DNA of 64,000 nucleotides, taken from assembly GCF_001995215.1 (NCBI RefSeq), contig NZ_MUXN01000027.1, forward strand, positions 124,001 to 188,000, read 5' to 3'. Origin of the DNA: Amycolatopsis azurea DSM 43854 (lineage in GTDB: Bacteria; Actinomycetota; Actinomycetes; Mycobacteriales; Pseudonocardiaceae). The notes under the pieces were generated by a model that worked only from the letters and a program-made list of their open reading frames with translations, searched no databases and was not told where the DNA came from. Below, piece after piece: positions 50,422 to 59,221 of this stretch (position 1 is its first letter; each line of letters opens with the position of its first letter). A program made the translations under genes and the position numbers.

Positions 50422-52218
50422 GTGACGTCGATCGAGTTCAGGATTCTGGGGAGGCTCGAGGTACACACCGGAGGCGGGACGATCGCGCTGGGCTCCGCGA
50501 AGCAGCGTGCGCTTCTGGCCGCGTTGCTGCTGCATCCCGGCCGGACGGTCCCGATCCGCAGGCTGCTCCAGACGTTGTGGGGAGACGAACCGCCGCTTTC
50601 CGCGGTCGCCAACCTGCGCACCTACGCGAACCGGCTCCGGAGCGTGCTTCCGGGGGAACGGATATCCGGCCGCGCTTCGGGTTACGAAATCCTGCTGCGC
50701 CAAGGAGAATTGGATCTTCACGTGTTCACCGAGCGAGCCGGGGCCGGCCGGGCGGCGCTCGCACGCGGTGATCACGCCGCCGCTGTCCGCCATCTCGGTG
50801 AGGCGCTTTCGGCCTGCCGTGGCGCGGCGTTGGAAGACCTCGCCGACAACGAGGCGCTCGCCGGGTCGATCGCACCCGTCGAGGAGCTACGGCTTTCGGT
50901 CGCCGAAGACCATCTCGACGCCCGGCTCCGGCTCGGCGAACACCGCGAGGTGATCGCGCCGCTGCGCGAGTTCGTCGCCGAACATCCGCTGCGGGAGCGG
51001 TTGTGGGCGCATCTGATGACCGCTCTGTATCGGTCCGGAGATCCGGCGGGAGCGCTCGCCGTCTACACCGACTGTCGCCGGGTGCTCGCGGACCGTCTCG
51101 GTCTCGAACCGTCGCCGGATCTGGCCGAACTCCATCGGGCGATGCTGGACCGCGATCCCCGGCTCACCACGGTTTCCGCCTGCGCCGTCACCGCGCCCGA
51201 ACCGGCGACGCCGCGCGAACTTCCGGTGCGGTGCCGGTCGTTCGCCGGACGGGCCGGGGACACCGCGAAACTGACCGCGCTGCTCACCGGGGCCGACCGG
51301 GCCGGGCCGAACGTCGCGGTGGTGCACGGTCCCTGCGGCATCGGGAAGACCGCGCTGGTCCTGGAAGTGGCACATCGGGCGGGCGGGCGGTTCCCCGGCG
51401 GGCAGCTGTACGTCGACCTGAGCGCCAACGGTCCGGATTCCCGGCTTCCGGCCCGGCTGCTGCGACATCTCGGCCTTCCCGCCGCGGACATCCCGCGCGA
51501 GGAGGACGAGGCCGCCGCCGTGCTCCGCTCGCACCTCGCCCACCGCGCGGTGCTGCTGGTGCTCGACGGCGCGACCGGATCCGCCGTACTCCGCTCCCTA
51601 CTCCCGGCGACGGGTTCGTGCGCGGTGCTGATCACCAGCCGCTCACCGTTGATGCTGGACGGCGCCGACCAGGTCGCGCTCGGCAGGCTGTCCGATGAGG
51701 ACGGACTCGACCTGCTGGCCGGACTGGCCGGGCGGTCCAAAGTGGACGGCGAACCCGGTGCGGCGGCGGAGATCGTGCGGTACTGCCACGGGATCCCGGC
51801 CGCGCTGCGGATCGCGGGCACCATCCTGGCCAACCGGCCGAACCGGCCGTTGTCCTGGCTCGCGCACCGGCTCGCCCCCGAGGAGAGCAGGCTGGACGAA
51901 CTCGGCTTCGGCGGGGAGTCGCTGCGCGCGCTGTACTCGTCGGCGTCCCTGCCGATCACGGCGGGCGGGGATCCCTTGGCCACAGCCGCGTTCCGCCTGC
52001 TCGGCAGGCCCGGGTTCGAGGTGTGCAGCACCGGCCGGGCCGCCACCGTCCTCGACACGTGCCCACTGAAGGCCGAGGCCGCGCTGGATCGCCTGGTCGA
52101 CCTCGGGCTCGCCGAATGGGGCGAGCGGGACACTTACCGGCTCCCTCCGCTCATGCGGCTGTTCTCGGCCGAACTCGGCGCGACCGTTCCCGCCCAGCGA
52201 AGCGCGCTGTCCTGGTGA
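50422..52218 (+). CDS. SARP/AfsR-type transcriptional activator with NB-ARC domain
   Basis: This 598-residue protein has an OmpR-like winged helix (1-93), a bacterial transcriptional activator domain (97-243, VEELRLSVAEDHLDARLRLGEH and LAVYTDCRRVLADRLGLEPSPDLAELHRAML) and an NB-ARC ATPase with Walker A HGPCGIGKT (302-310). The TPR region of AfsR itself is missing. SARPs switch on natural-product clusters. It is divergent from the Cys-rich peptide gene across 206 bp, so it is probably the cluster activator. GTG start with GAGAGG before it. Confidence 0.9.
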   Translation: MTSIEFRILGRLEVHTGGGTIALGSAKQRALLAALLLHPGRTVPIRRLLQTLWGDEPPLSAVANLRTYANRLRSVLPGERISGRASGYEILLRQGELDLHVFTERAGAGRAALARGDHAAAVRHLGEALSACRGAALEDLADNEALAGSIAPVEELRLSVAEDHLDARLRLGEHREVIAPLREFVAEHPLRERLWAHLMTALYRSGDPAGALAVYTDCRRVLADRLGLEPSPDLAELHRAMLDRDPRLTTVSACAVTAPEPATPRELPVRCRSFAGRAGDTAKLTALLTGADRAGPNVAVVHGPCGIGKTALVLEVAHRAGGRFPGGQLYVDLSANGPDSRLPARLLRHLGLPAADIPREEDEAAAVLRSHLAHRAVLLVLDGATGSAVLRSLLPATGSCAVLITSRSPLMLDGADQVALGRLSDEDGLDLLAGLAGRSKVDGEPGAAAEIVRYCHGIPAALRIAGTILANRPNRPLSWLAHRLAPEESRLDELGFGGESLRALYSSASLPITAGGDPLATAAFRLLGRPGFEVCSTGRAATVLDTCPLKAEAALDRLVDLGLAEWGERDTYRLPPLMRLFSAELGATVPAQRSALSW

Positions 52219-52350
52219 CCGGCCGCATCGATCGATAACTTCCCCATTATCGATCTTTGCGGCTTTCCGCATTGATCAAGCCGGGGTCCCAGGAGAAGCT
52301 TGTCCTGTCAGCGAGCCTGCTGAACACGGAAAACCAAGGGAGACTTCACC

Positions 52351-52830
52351 ATGTTCGACCCCATCCTCCTCCGGGCCGCCGACGCCGAGATCGTCAGCGA
52401 CGCGCCGGGCAGCGACATCACCCTGCTGGCGGACTCGGACATCACCGACGGGGGCTTCACCGCGAACCGCGCGACCCTTAAGGACGGCGTCTTCGGCACC
52501 CCGGCCCACTTCCACACCCGCGCGACCGAGTTCTTCTTCGTCCTGGAAGGAAAACTCCAGGTTCTCGTCGACGAAACCCTGCACACGCTGGAGAAGGGCG
52601 ACTTCCTCGCCGTTCCGCCCCAGGTTCCGCACGCGTTCGGGCCCGAGGCAGGCTCGGACGCCGACGTCCTGGTGACCTTCACCCCCGGCATGGCCCGCTT
52701 CGACTACTACCGGCTTCTCGACAGGGTCGCTCGCGGTGAAGCCGACCCGTCCGAGATCGCCGCGTCGTCGAAGCAGTACGACAACCACTACGTCGACAGC
52801 CCGATCTGGCGTGCCGCGCGCGGTCAGTGA
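52351..52830 (+). CDS. Cupin domain protein
   Basis: This 159-residue cupin has motif 1 around AHFHTRATEFFFVLEGKLQV (His, His, Glu ligands) and motif 2 GDFLAVPPQVPHAF (His). A helical tail of about 45 residues follows. Single-domain cupins of this type include dioxygenases, isomerases and storage-like folds; the reaction is not evident. It converges on the RidA gene. AGGGAG lies before the ATG. Confidence 0.85.
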   Translation: MFDPILLRAADAEIVSDAPGSDITLLADSDITDGGFTANRATLKDGVFGTPAHFHTRATEFFFVLEGKLQVLVDETLHTLEKGDFLAVPPQVPHAFGPEAGSDADVLVTFTPGMARFDYYRLLDRVARGEADPSEIAASSKQYDNHYVDSPIWRAARGQ

Positions 52831-52833
52831 GGG

Positions 52834-53241
52834 TCAGTCGATGACCGCGGTCGCCTCGACCTCGACCAGGTGCTCGGGCACGTCGAGTGCCGCGACACCG
52901 ATCAGCGTGCCCGGCGGGACCGGGGTGCCACCCAGCTTCGCGGCGGCCCGGTCCACGCCTTCGAGGAAGAGCGCGAGCTTGTCCGGAGTCCAGTCGACGA
53001 CGTAGACGGTCATCTTCGCGACGTCGTCGAAGGTGGCGCCGGCCTCGGCGAGCGCGGTGGCGATGTTCAGGTAGCACTGTTCGACTTGAGCGGCGAGATC
53101 GCCTTCGCCGACCACGACGCCGTCCGCGTCCCAGGAGACCTGCCCCGCGATGAAGACCAGCTTCGACCCGGTCGCGATCGACACCTGCCGGTACGCGGGG
53201 ATCTCCGGCAGTGCGGGCGGATTCACCAGGGTGATGCTCAT
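52834..53241 (-). CDS. RidA family protein
   Basis: This 135-residue protein has the RidA/YjgF/UK114 pattern: GSKLVFIAGQVSWDADG, AAQVEQCYLNIATALAEAGATFDDVAKMTVYVVD and a closing PGTLIGVAALDVPEHLVEVEATA. Classic RidA enzymes deaminate 2-aminoacrylate-type imines; the catalytic Arg of the RIDA subgroup is replaced here by Gly/Val in TLIGVAAL, so it belongs to a Rid subfamily of unclear function. Divergent from an HxlR regulator 97 bp away, which probably controls it. Confidence 0.88.
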   Translation of the reverse strand: MSITLVNPPALPEIPAYRQVSIATGSKLVFIAGQVSWDADGVVVGEGDLAAQVEQCYLNIATALAEAGATFDDVAKMTVYVVDWTPDKLALFLEGVDRAAAKLGGTPVPPGTLIGVAALDVPEHLVEVEATAVID

Positions 53242-53338
53242 CCGTACTCCTTTTCTTGGTCACTTGTGGTTACCCAGGAACTGTAGGAGAGTGTGCGACG
53301 AACTGGAAGAACGCACTTTTTCGTGACTGGGGAACCTG

Positions 53339-53731
53339 ATGGTGACCAAGCAGCTCAGCGGCAAGACGGACGACGCGGGCGTGATGCGGGCCGACTCGCT
53401 GGCGCGGGAGATCTTCTCCGACATCGCCAACAAGTGGGCCCTCCTGATCATCGAGACCGTCGGCGACGACACCCGGCGGTTCACCGAACTCCGGAACGAC
53501 ATCGAGGGCATCAGCCACAAGATGCTCACCCAGAATCTGCGGATGCTGGAACGCAACGGCCTGATCGAGCGGACGGTGCATCCCACCGTGCCGCCGCGGG
53601 TCGACTACACCCTCACCGAGGCGGGCCACGGCCTGCGCGCGACGGTCGACGGGATGTGCGACTGGACGCACCGGTTCCTCGGCCACATCGACGACGCACG
53701 CCGCCGGTTCGAAGCGCCTGTTAACGGTTAA
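53339..53731 (+). CDS. HxlR family transcriptional regulator
   Basis: This 130-residue winged-helix regulator has the HxlR signature IANKWALLIIETV, FTELRNDIEGISHKMLTQNLRMLERNGLIERTVHPTVPPRVDYTLTEAG. HxlR proteins act as dimers and often repress a divergent gene; here that is ridA. No inducer can be read. Residue Cys50-type redox sensing is not apparent. ATG start chosen. Confidence 0.92.
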   Translation: MVTKQLSGKTDDAGVMRADSLAREIFSDIANKWALLIIETVGDDTRRFTELRNDIEGISHKMLTQNLRMLERNGLIERTVHPTVPPRVDYTLTEAGHGLRATVDGMCDWTHRFLGHIDDARRRFEAPVNG

Positions 53732-53790
53732 GGGCCTGGCCAGAGCCTTGACCGGTTCAATTACCCGTCGCCCGGTTCTATGCTCGTCGC

Positions 53791-54726
53791 GTGATCTCCG
53801 GCGGAGCGGAACCCCGGCCCGAGTTCGAGCGGTTGCTCCGCGACGGGCCGTTCGCCGACGCGCTCCGCGAGGCGATCCGGGTGCGTGGCCTCAGCCTGGA
53901 ACGCCTGCGTGACCATCTCCGCGCTCGCGGCGTCTCGATCACCGCGGCGACGCTCAGCTACTGGCAGTCCGGGCGCAGCCGTCCGGAACGCCGCGATTCC
54001 GTGCTCGGACTCCGTCACCTCGAACGGGTGCTGGAGGTTCCGCCCGGGAGCCTGACCGCGTTGCTCGGACCGCCGCGGGCACGCGGCCGATGGCCCGCCC
54101 GCACCGACGGTCTCCCGGAGATCGGCCGGTACTGGCCGGACCGGTCACGGATCGACGCGGCCATCAGCGAAGTCGACACCCGGTGGGACGAAAGGCTGAC
54201 CAGGATCAGCCAGCATGACGTCGTCTCCGTCGGTCCCGGCCAGGAGGAGCTCGCGTTCCGGTCGCGTCAGGTGCTCCGCGCCGAAGCCGACGGCCCGGAT
54301 CGCTGGGTGATGATCGTCCACATCGACGAGCACGACCGGCCGCTGCCCGCGGTGACCTCGCTACGGGGCTGCCGGCCCGGCCGGAGCGTGCACCGCCCCG
54401 AAGACGGTCTGCTCGTGATGGAATTGCTCTTCGAACGGCCGCTCGCGAAAGGCGAAACGGTCATCACGGAGCACACTCTGGTGAACTGCGCACCGTTCCC
54501 GCACGCGACCAACTACGAACGCAAATTCCGGCTGCCCGCCCGGGAATACGTACTCGAGGTCCACTTCTCCCCCGGCCTTCTTCCGGCACGCTGCCGCCGC
54601 TATTCCGAACAGGACGGGCAGCCCGCGGAGTGGACGGAAGTCCAGCCGGGCAGCGATTCCGTGCACGGTGTCGCACTGAATTTCGGCCCTGGCCGGTTCG
54701 GTTTCGAATGGGATTGGGACTCTTAA
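53791..54726 (+). CDS. Helix-turn-helix protein with large C-terminal sensor-like domain
   Basis: This 311-residue protein has an XRE-like HTH at about 23-85: ALREAIRVRGLSLERLRDHLRARGVSITAATLSYWQSGRSRPER, then VLGLRHLERVLEVPPGSL. The remaining 200 residues (ISQHDVVSVGPGQEELAFRSRQVLRAE, VNCAPFPHATNYERKFRLPAREYVLEVHF, VHGVALNFGPGRFGFEWDWD) form beta-rich structure that I recognise from actinobacterial XRE proteins but cannot name. Monocistronic. GTG start. Confidence 0.75.
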   Translation: MISGGAEPRPEFERLLRDGPFADALREAIRVRGLSLERLRDHLRARGVSITAATLSYWQSGRSRPERRDSVLGLRHLERVLEVPPGSLTALLGPPRARGRWPARTDGLPEIGRYWPDRSRIDAAISEVDTRWDERLTRISQHDVVSVGPGQEELAFRSRQVLRAEADGPDRWVMIVHIDEHDRPLPAVTSLRGCRPGRSVHRPEDGLLVMELLFERPLAKGETVITEHTLVNCAPFPHATNYERKFRLPAREYVLEVHFSPGLLPARCRRYSEQDGQPAEWTEVQPGSDSVHGVALNFGPGRFGFEWDWDS

Positions 54727-54809
54727 GTGTTAACGACTCGCGGGCCTACAATTCCGGGAGGTGAGGGATTTACCGTCTGCGCACCACCTTTTCGATTGAA
54801 GGAGTGCGC

Positions 54810-56621
54810 ATGCGAGTGCTTTCCTATCTGAGTCTCGTCGCCTTGGCCGCGTTGGGGCTCAGCCCGGCGGCTCAGGCCGCGACACCACCTGCTCCGGTCC
54901 ATCCGGACGCCGAGGTGAACGGGGTGGCGGCCGCGTTCGGGCTCACCGTGTCCGAAGCGAAGTCCCAGCTGGCCGCCCAGGACGAAGCCCACCGGCTGGC
55001 GGCGTCGCTCCCGGACGGACTGCGCGCCCGCACAGCCGGGCAATGGTTCGACGCGGCCGCGGGCAAGCTGACCTTGGCCGTCACGAACGCGACGGACGCC
55101 GACGCGGCCAGGGCCGCCGGCGCCGAACCGCGACTGGTGTCCCGGACCAAGGCCGATCTCGACCGCACGGACGAGGCCGTCCGCGCGCTGGTCGGCGACG
55201 GCGTACCCGGCGTGTTCGGCTGGGGCGTCGACGTTCGGAACAACGAGGTCGGCGTCTCGGTCGACCGCGGCCGCAAGACCACCGAGACCGAGAGTTTCCT
55301 TTCCCGGGCGAGGACTCTCGGCGTGCGGATCACGGAAACCGGGTCTTCACCCGCGCAGCAGGCCGGCACGATCCAAACCGGCAACCCGTGGTGGCCGGGC
55401 GGCGAGAGCAACTGTTCGGTCGGCTTCGGCGCGACCGATTCGGCGGGCGCCAAGCATTTCCTCACCGCCGGGCACTGCACGAACGACCGTGACCAAGCCG
55501 CCTACGGCGCGTCGGGTCAGCAGAACCGGATCGGCACGTCGAACGTCGGCGGGACGCGCAGCGTCAACGCCCGCGAAGGCGACATGGGCGTGGTCGCGGC
55601 GACACAGTCCGGCTGGGAACTCTCGGCGGCGGTCAACACCTGGGGCGAACCCGCCGTCACGGTCACGGGTTCGGCCGAGGCCATGGTCGGCGACCGGGTC
55701 TGTCACTCCGGGAACACGTCGAAGTGGAAGTGCGGCGAGGTGAAGTACACGCACAAGGCCGTCGACTACGGCGGCGGGCTGATCATCGAGGACCTGACCT
55801 GGACGACGGCGTGTTCGCTCGGCGGCGACTCGGGCGGCGGCTGGCTACTCGGCACCAAGGCGGTCGGCCTGCACGACGGCGGCCCGTCGAAGTGCGTGGA
55901 GAACCCGAGCGACGGGGACATGTCCCTCTTCCAGCCGGTGATCGAAGCGCTGAACAAGTGGAACCTCACGCTGGTGACCGGCGGTGGCGGCGACACGACG
56001 GCGCCGACCGCCCCCGGCAACGCGCGGACCAGCGGCACGACGTCGAACAGCGTCTCGCTGGCCTGGGACGCCGCGACGGACAACGTCGGTGTCACCGGTT
56101 ACGACGTCTACAACGGCTCGGCGCTCGCGACGTCCGTTGCCGGCACCAGCGCCACGGTGACCGGACTCGCCCCGGACACCTCCTACAGCTTCACCGTGAA
56201 GGCCCGTGACGCGGCCGGGAACGTGTCGCCCGCGAGCGGTGTCGTGTCCGCCAAGACGGCGCCCGGCAACGGCGGCGTCCGGACCCTGAGCAACGACACC
56301 GACTTCGCGATCCGCGACCATCAGCAGGTGTTCAGCCCGGTGACCTCGACCCTCACCGGGCAGGCCTCGACGTCGCTCGGGATCTCGGTGACGATCCGGC
56401 ACACCTGCGCCGAGGACCTCGGCGTGACGCTCTTGGACCCGAAGGGCAAGGCCTACCCGCTCAAGTACAGCGGCGGTTCCGTGTGCACGGCCTGGAGCGG
56501 CGCCCGGACGTTCTCGGTGCCCGGCGCGTCGTCCCCGGCGGGCGGGAAGTGGCAGTTGCGGGTCACCGACTACGGCCCCGGTGACACCGGGGTACTCGAC
56601 ACCTGGTCGCTGACGCTCTAG
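54810..56621 (+). CDS. Secreted S1 serine protease with FN3 and P-domain
   Basis: This 603-residue secreted protease has a signal peptide cut after AQA (residue 23), a pro-region to about 185, and a streptogrisin-like S1 domain with His222 (TAGHC), Asp258 (GDMG) and Ser341 (GDSGGGW), with Cys pairs. A fibronectin type III domain (about 397-485) follows, then a proprotein-convertase P domain (about 490-603, ending GPGDTGVLDTWSLTL). Such tails bind substrate or the cell wall. AAGGAG precedes the ATG by 5 bp. A perfect hairpin starts right after the stop. Confidence 0.92.
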   Translation: MRVLSYLSLVALAALGLSPAAQAATPPAPVHPDAEVNGVAAAFGLTVSEAKSQLAAQDEAHRLAASLPDGLRARTAGQWFDAAAGKLTLAVTNATDADAARAAGAEPRLVSRTKADLDRTDEAVRALVGDGVPGVFGWGVDVRNNEVGVSVDRGRKTTETESFLSRARTLGVRITETGSSPAQQAGTIQTGNPWWPGGESNCSVGFGATDSAGAKHFLTAGHCTNDRDQAAYGASGQQNRIGTSNVGGTRSVNAREGDMGVVAATQSGWELSAAVNTWGEPAVTVTGSAEAMVGDRVCHSGNTSKWKCGEVKYTHKAVDYGGGLIIEDLTWTTACSLGGDSGGGWLLGTKAVGLHDGGPSKCVENPSDGDMSLFQPVIEALNKWNLTLVTGGGGDTTAPTAPGNARTSGTTSNSVSLAWDAATDNVGVTGYDVYNGSALATSVAGTSATVTGLAPDTSYSFTVKARDAAGNVSPASGVVSAKTAPGNGGVRTLSNDTDFAIRDHQQVFSPVTSTLTGQASTSLGISVTIRHTCAEDLGVTLLDPKGKAYPLKYSGGSVCTAWSGARTFSVPGASSPAGGKWQLRVTDYGPGDTGVLDTWSLTL

Positions 56622-56684
56622 GAAGTTCCGTGAAGGACTCCTTGAGGGACTCTGGGTCCCTCAAGGAGTCCTTCACGGAACTTC
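56622..56684. terminator. Bidirectional terminator hairpin
   Basis: 29-bp arms, perfectly complementary (GAAGTTCCGTGAAGGACTCC... at 56622-56650 and its copy at 56656-56684) with a 5-base loop, stand between the stop codons of the protease gene and the convergent isomerase-like gene. Confidence 0.9.
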
Positions 56685-56687
56685 GCG

Positions 56688-57539
56688 CTAAGGCAGACGC
56701 ACGACCCGCAGGAAAGCGGGCAACAGCCACGGCCGGGGACCGCTGACGACGATCTTGCGCTTCAGCGCGGTGCGCACTCGGCCGACCCGGTGGAACATCA
56801 TCAGGTTCAGCGACGGCGGGTCGAACGAGATCCGCGCGTCGACCGGCCCACCGGGTTCCTCGACTGTGACCCGGCCCCGGTGCAGCACCAGCACGACCGG
56901 GGTCGTGTACGGCGAGCGGAACGCCACGGCGATCCGCCTTTCCCGCGGCGGTTCGTCGGTGTCGAGAAGATGCCCGGTGTCATGGGTCAGCACGCCGACC
57001 ATGAAGAGATCGAAGAACAGCGCCGCGTCACCCGGCGGGATCGTCCACGGCAGCTTCAGCGCCTCGGCGATGTCCCAGCCGTGGATCTGGAGTTCGTTGA
57101 CCAAATGGGCGAGGACGCCCGCCAAGGGAACCTTCGAGTCACCGAGCCAGTCCAGTGGGGTCGCCGGGTCGGCGTCCTCGGTCACCCGCAGCACTTCTTC
57201 GATGTCCGCGAGCAGTCCGGTGATCAACACACCGATGTCGCGTTCCGGAAGATCCCGTAACACCATGGTGTTCAATACGGAAACTGTGTCCACAGTGGTC
57301 TTCTCGACCTGACCCTGCCCGCGGGCGTCCAGCAGCGAGGCCGTGCCCGGCCGCACGAGCGTCGTGTACATCTTCGCGATCAACGCGACGTGGGCGACGG
57401 TGTCGGCCACCGTCCACTCCGCGGTGACCATCGCGTCCGGATCCGGGACACCGGACACCATTTCCGCGAACCTCGCGCCCGTCACCCGGTAAGCGCGCCG
57501 TACCGATTGCCATTGATCAGCCGCGATCGCTCTGGTCAC
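56688..57539 (-). CDS. Maleylpyruvate-isomerase-like mycothiol-dependent protein
   Basis: This 283-residue protein has the MDMPI N-terminal fold with DPDAMVTAEWTVADTVAHVALIAKMYTTL and LAHLVNELQIHGWDIAEAL, whose His and Glu residues bind zinc in the mycothiol-dependent maleylpyruvate isomerases. An SCP2-like C-terminal domain (VAFRSPYTTPVVLVLHRGRVTVEEPGGPVDARISFDP) follows. Members act in aromatic degradation or thiol transfer; the substrate here is unknown. The GTG start gives VTRAIAADQW; frames before it hold no conserved residues. Confidence 0.78.
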   Translation of the reverse strand: MTRAIAADQWQSVRRAYRVTGARFAEMVSGVPDPDAMVTAEWTVADTVAHVALIAKMYTTLVRPGTASLLDARGQGQVEKTTVDTVSVLNTMVLRDLPERDIGVLITGLLADIEEVLRVTEDADPATPLDWLGDSKVPLAGVLAHLVNELQIHGWDIAEALKLPWTIPPGDAALFFDLFMVGVLTHDTGHLLDTDEPPRERRIAVAFRSPYTTPVVLVLHRGRVTVEEPGGPVDARISFDPPSLNLMMFHRVGRVRTALKRKIVVSGPRPWLLPAFLRVVRLP

Positions 57540-57760
57540 GGCACGAATTTTATCGTGGTGACACCGGGATTCCGTTCCGCTGCCGTGCGGTTCCGACACC
57601 TCCCGCGACGCAGTGACCGTACTCACTACGGAAATAAACGTGACAGGCACCGACTTGCACAGGCAGACTGAACGACGAATCGATTTCGCCTTCGCCGCCA
57701 TCGTTGACGGCGCCGAAGGCCGTCCACGCGGAACCGTGCCCCTCCAGGAGCCCCACACAG

Positions 57761-59209
57761 ATGACCGAGACCCTGCCCGAAACCACCCACGACCAGGAAC
57801 GGGCACCGGCGCGCGCCGGGCTCCTGATCGGGGTCCTGGTCCTCTCCGCGTTCGTGATGATCCTCAACGAGACCATCCTGAGCGTCGCGCTGCGTGACCT
57901 GACCGTCGACCTCAAGGTCCCGACGACCACCGTGCAGTGGCTGACCAGCGGCTTCCTGCTCACCATGGCGGTCGTCATCCCGATCACCGGGTTCCTGCTC
58001 GAACGGTTCACCCCTCGCCAGGTCTTCCTCGCCTCGCTGACGCTGTTCAGCACCGGAACCCTGGTCAGCGCGCTCGCCCCGGGCTTCGCGCTCCTGCTGA
58101 CCGGCCGGGTCATCCAGGCGTGCGGTACCGCGGTGATGCTGCCGCTGCTGATGACCACGGTCATGCGCCTGGTCCCGGTGGAGAAGCGCGGCGCCACGAT
58201 GGGCACGATCACCATCGTCATCGCGGTCGCCCCCGCCATCGGCCCGACCATCGGCGGCGCGGTGCTCTCCTCGCTCGGCTGGCGCTGGATGTTCTGGATC
58301 GTGCTGCCGCTCTCGCTCGCCGCGCTGGCGGTCGGCGCGCTGCGGTTGCGGCTGGACAGTGACACCCGCAAGGTGCCGCTCGACGTCCTGTCGGTGATCT
58401 TGTCCGCCCTCGGTTTCGGCGGCGTGCTGTACGGCCTCTCGACGTCCGGCGAGTCGGCGGGCGGGCACCAGCCGGTGCCGCCGTGGGTGCCGATCGTCGT
58501 CGGGGTCGTGTCTCTCGCGGTGTTCACCTGGCGCCAGTTGCGCCTGCAGAAGGAAGACCGCGCGCTGCTGGACCTGCGCCCGTTCACGCATCGCAGTTTC
58601 GTCGTCTCGCTGGTGCTGACGGCGCTGCTGTTCATGTGCCTGCTAGGCGCCGCGGCGATCCTGCTTCCGCTGTACCTGCAGACCGTCCTGCACACGACCA
58701 CGTTCGTCAGCGGGCTCGCGGTACTTCCCGGCGGTCTGGCCCTCGGGCTGCTCGGCCGTCCGGTCGGCGCGCTGTACGACCGCTTCGGCCCCCGGCCCCT
58801 GGTCATCCCCGGCGCGGCCGCGATGGCCGTCTCGCTGTGGCTGTTCGCGCTGCTCGGCGCGGACTCACCGCTGGTCGCGGTCATCGCCATCCACGTCCTC
58901 CTGATGTCCGGGCTCGGCCTGATGATGACGCCGCTGATGACCGAGTCGCTCAGTTCGCTGCCCGAGAACCTCTATCCGCACGGCAGCGCGATCCTCTCCA
59001 CCCTGCAGCAGCTCGCCGGCGCGCTCGGCACCGCCGTGTTCATCGCGGTGGCCACGGCGAGCACAGCGACACCCGGGATGGCCAGCCCCGACGCGACGGG
59101 GATCCGCGCCGCGTTCATGGTCGGCGGCTGCGTCGGTGTGGCCGCGTTCCTCGGTTCGCTGCTGGTCAAGAAGAGCGCCGGTGCCACCCCGGCGGCCGCG
59201 CACCACTGA
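57761..59209 (+). CDS. MFS multidrug exporter, DHA2 family
   Basis: This 482-residue protein has 14 predicted helices and the DHA2 motifs: ALRDLTVDLKVPTTTVQWLTSGFLLTMAVVIPITG, motif A-type LLERFTPRQVF, and motif C-like IAVAPAIGPTIGGAVL. It resembles LmrB/QacA drug:H+ antiporters. AGGAG lies upstream of the ATG (MTETLPE). No regulator gene touches it. Its substrate may be an own or foreign antibiotic. Confidence 0.9.
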   Translation: MTETLPETTHDQERAPARAGLLIGVLVLSAFVMILNETILSVALRDLTVDLKVPTTTVQWLTSGFLLTMAVVIPITGFLLERFTPRQVFLASLTLFSTGTLVSALAPGFALLLTGRVIQACGTAVMLPLLMTTVMRLVPVEKRGATMGTITIVIAVAPAIGPTIGGAVLSSLGWRWMFWIVLPLSLAALAVGALRLRLDSDTRKVPLDVLSVILSALGFGGVLYGLSTSGESAGGHQPVPPWVPIVVGVVSLAVFTWRQLRLQKEDRALLDLRPFTHRSFVVSLVLTALLFMCLLGAAAILLPLYLQTVLHTTTFVSGLAVLPGGLALGLLGRPVGALYDRFGPRPLVIPGAAAMAVSLWLFALLGADSPLVAVIAIHVLLMSGLGLMMTPLMTESLSSLPENLYPHGSAILSTLQQLAGALGTAVFIAVATASTATPGMASPDATGIRAAFMVGGCVGVAAFLGSLLVKKSAGATPAAAHH

Positions 59210-59221
59210 CGACGGATCCGT

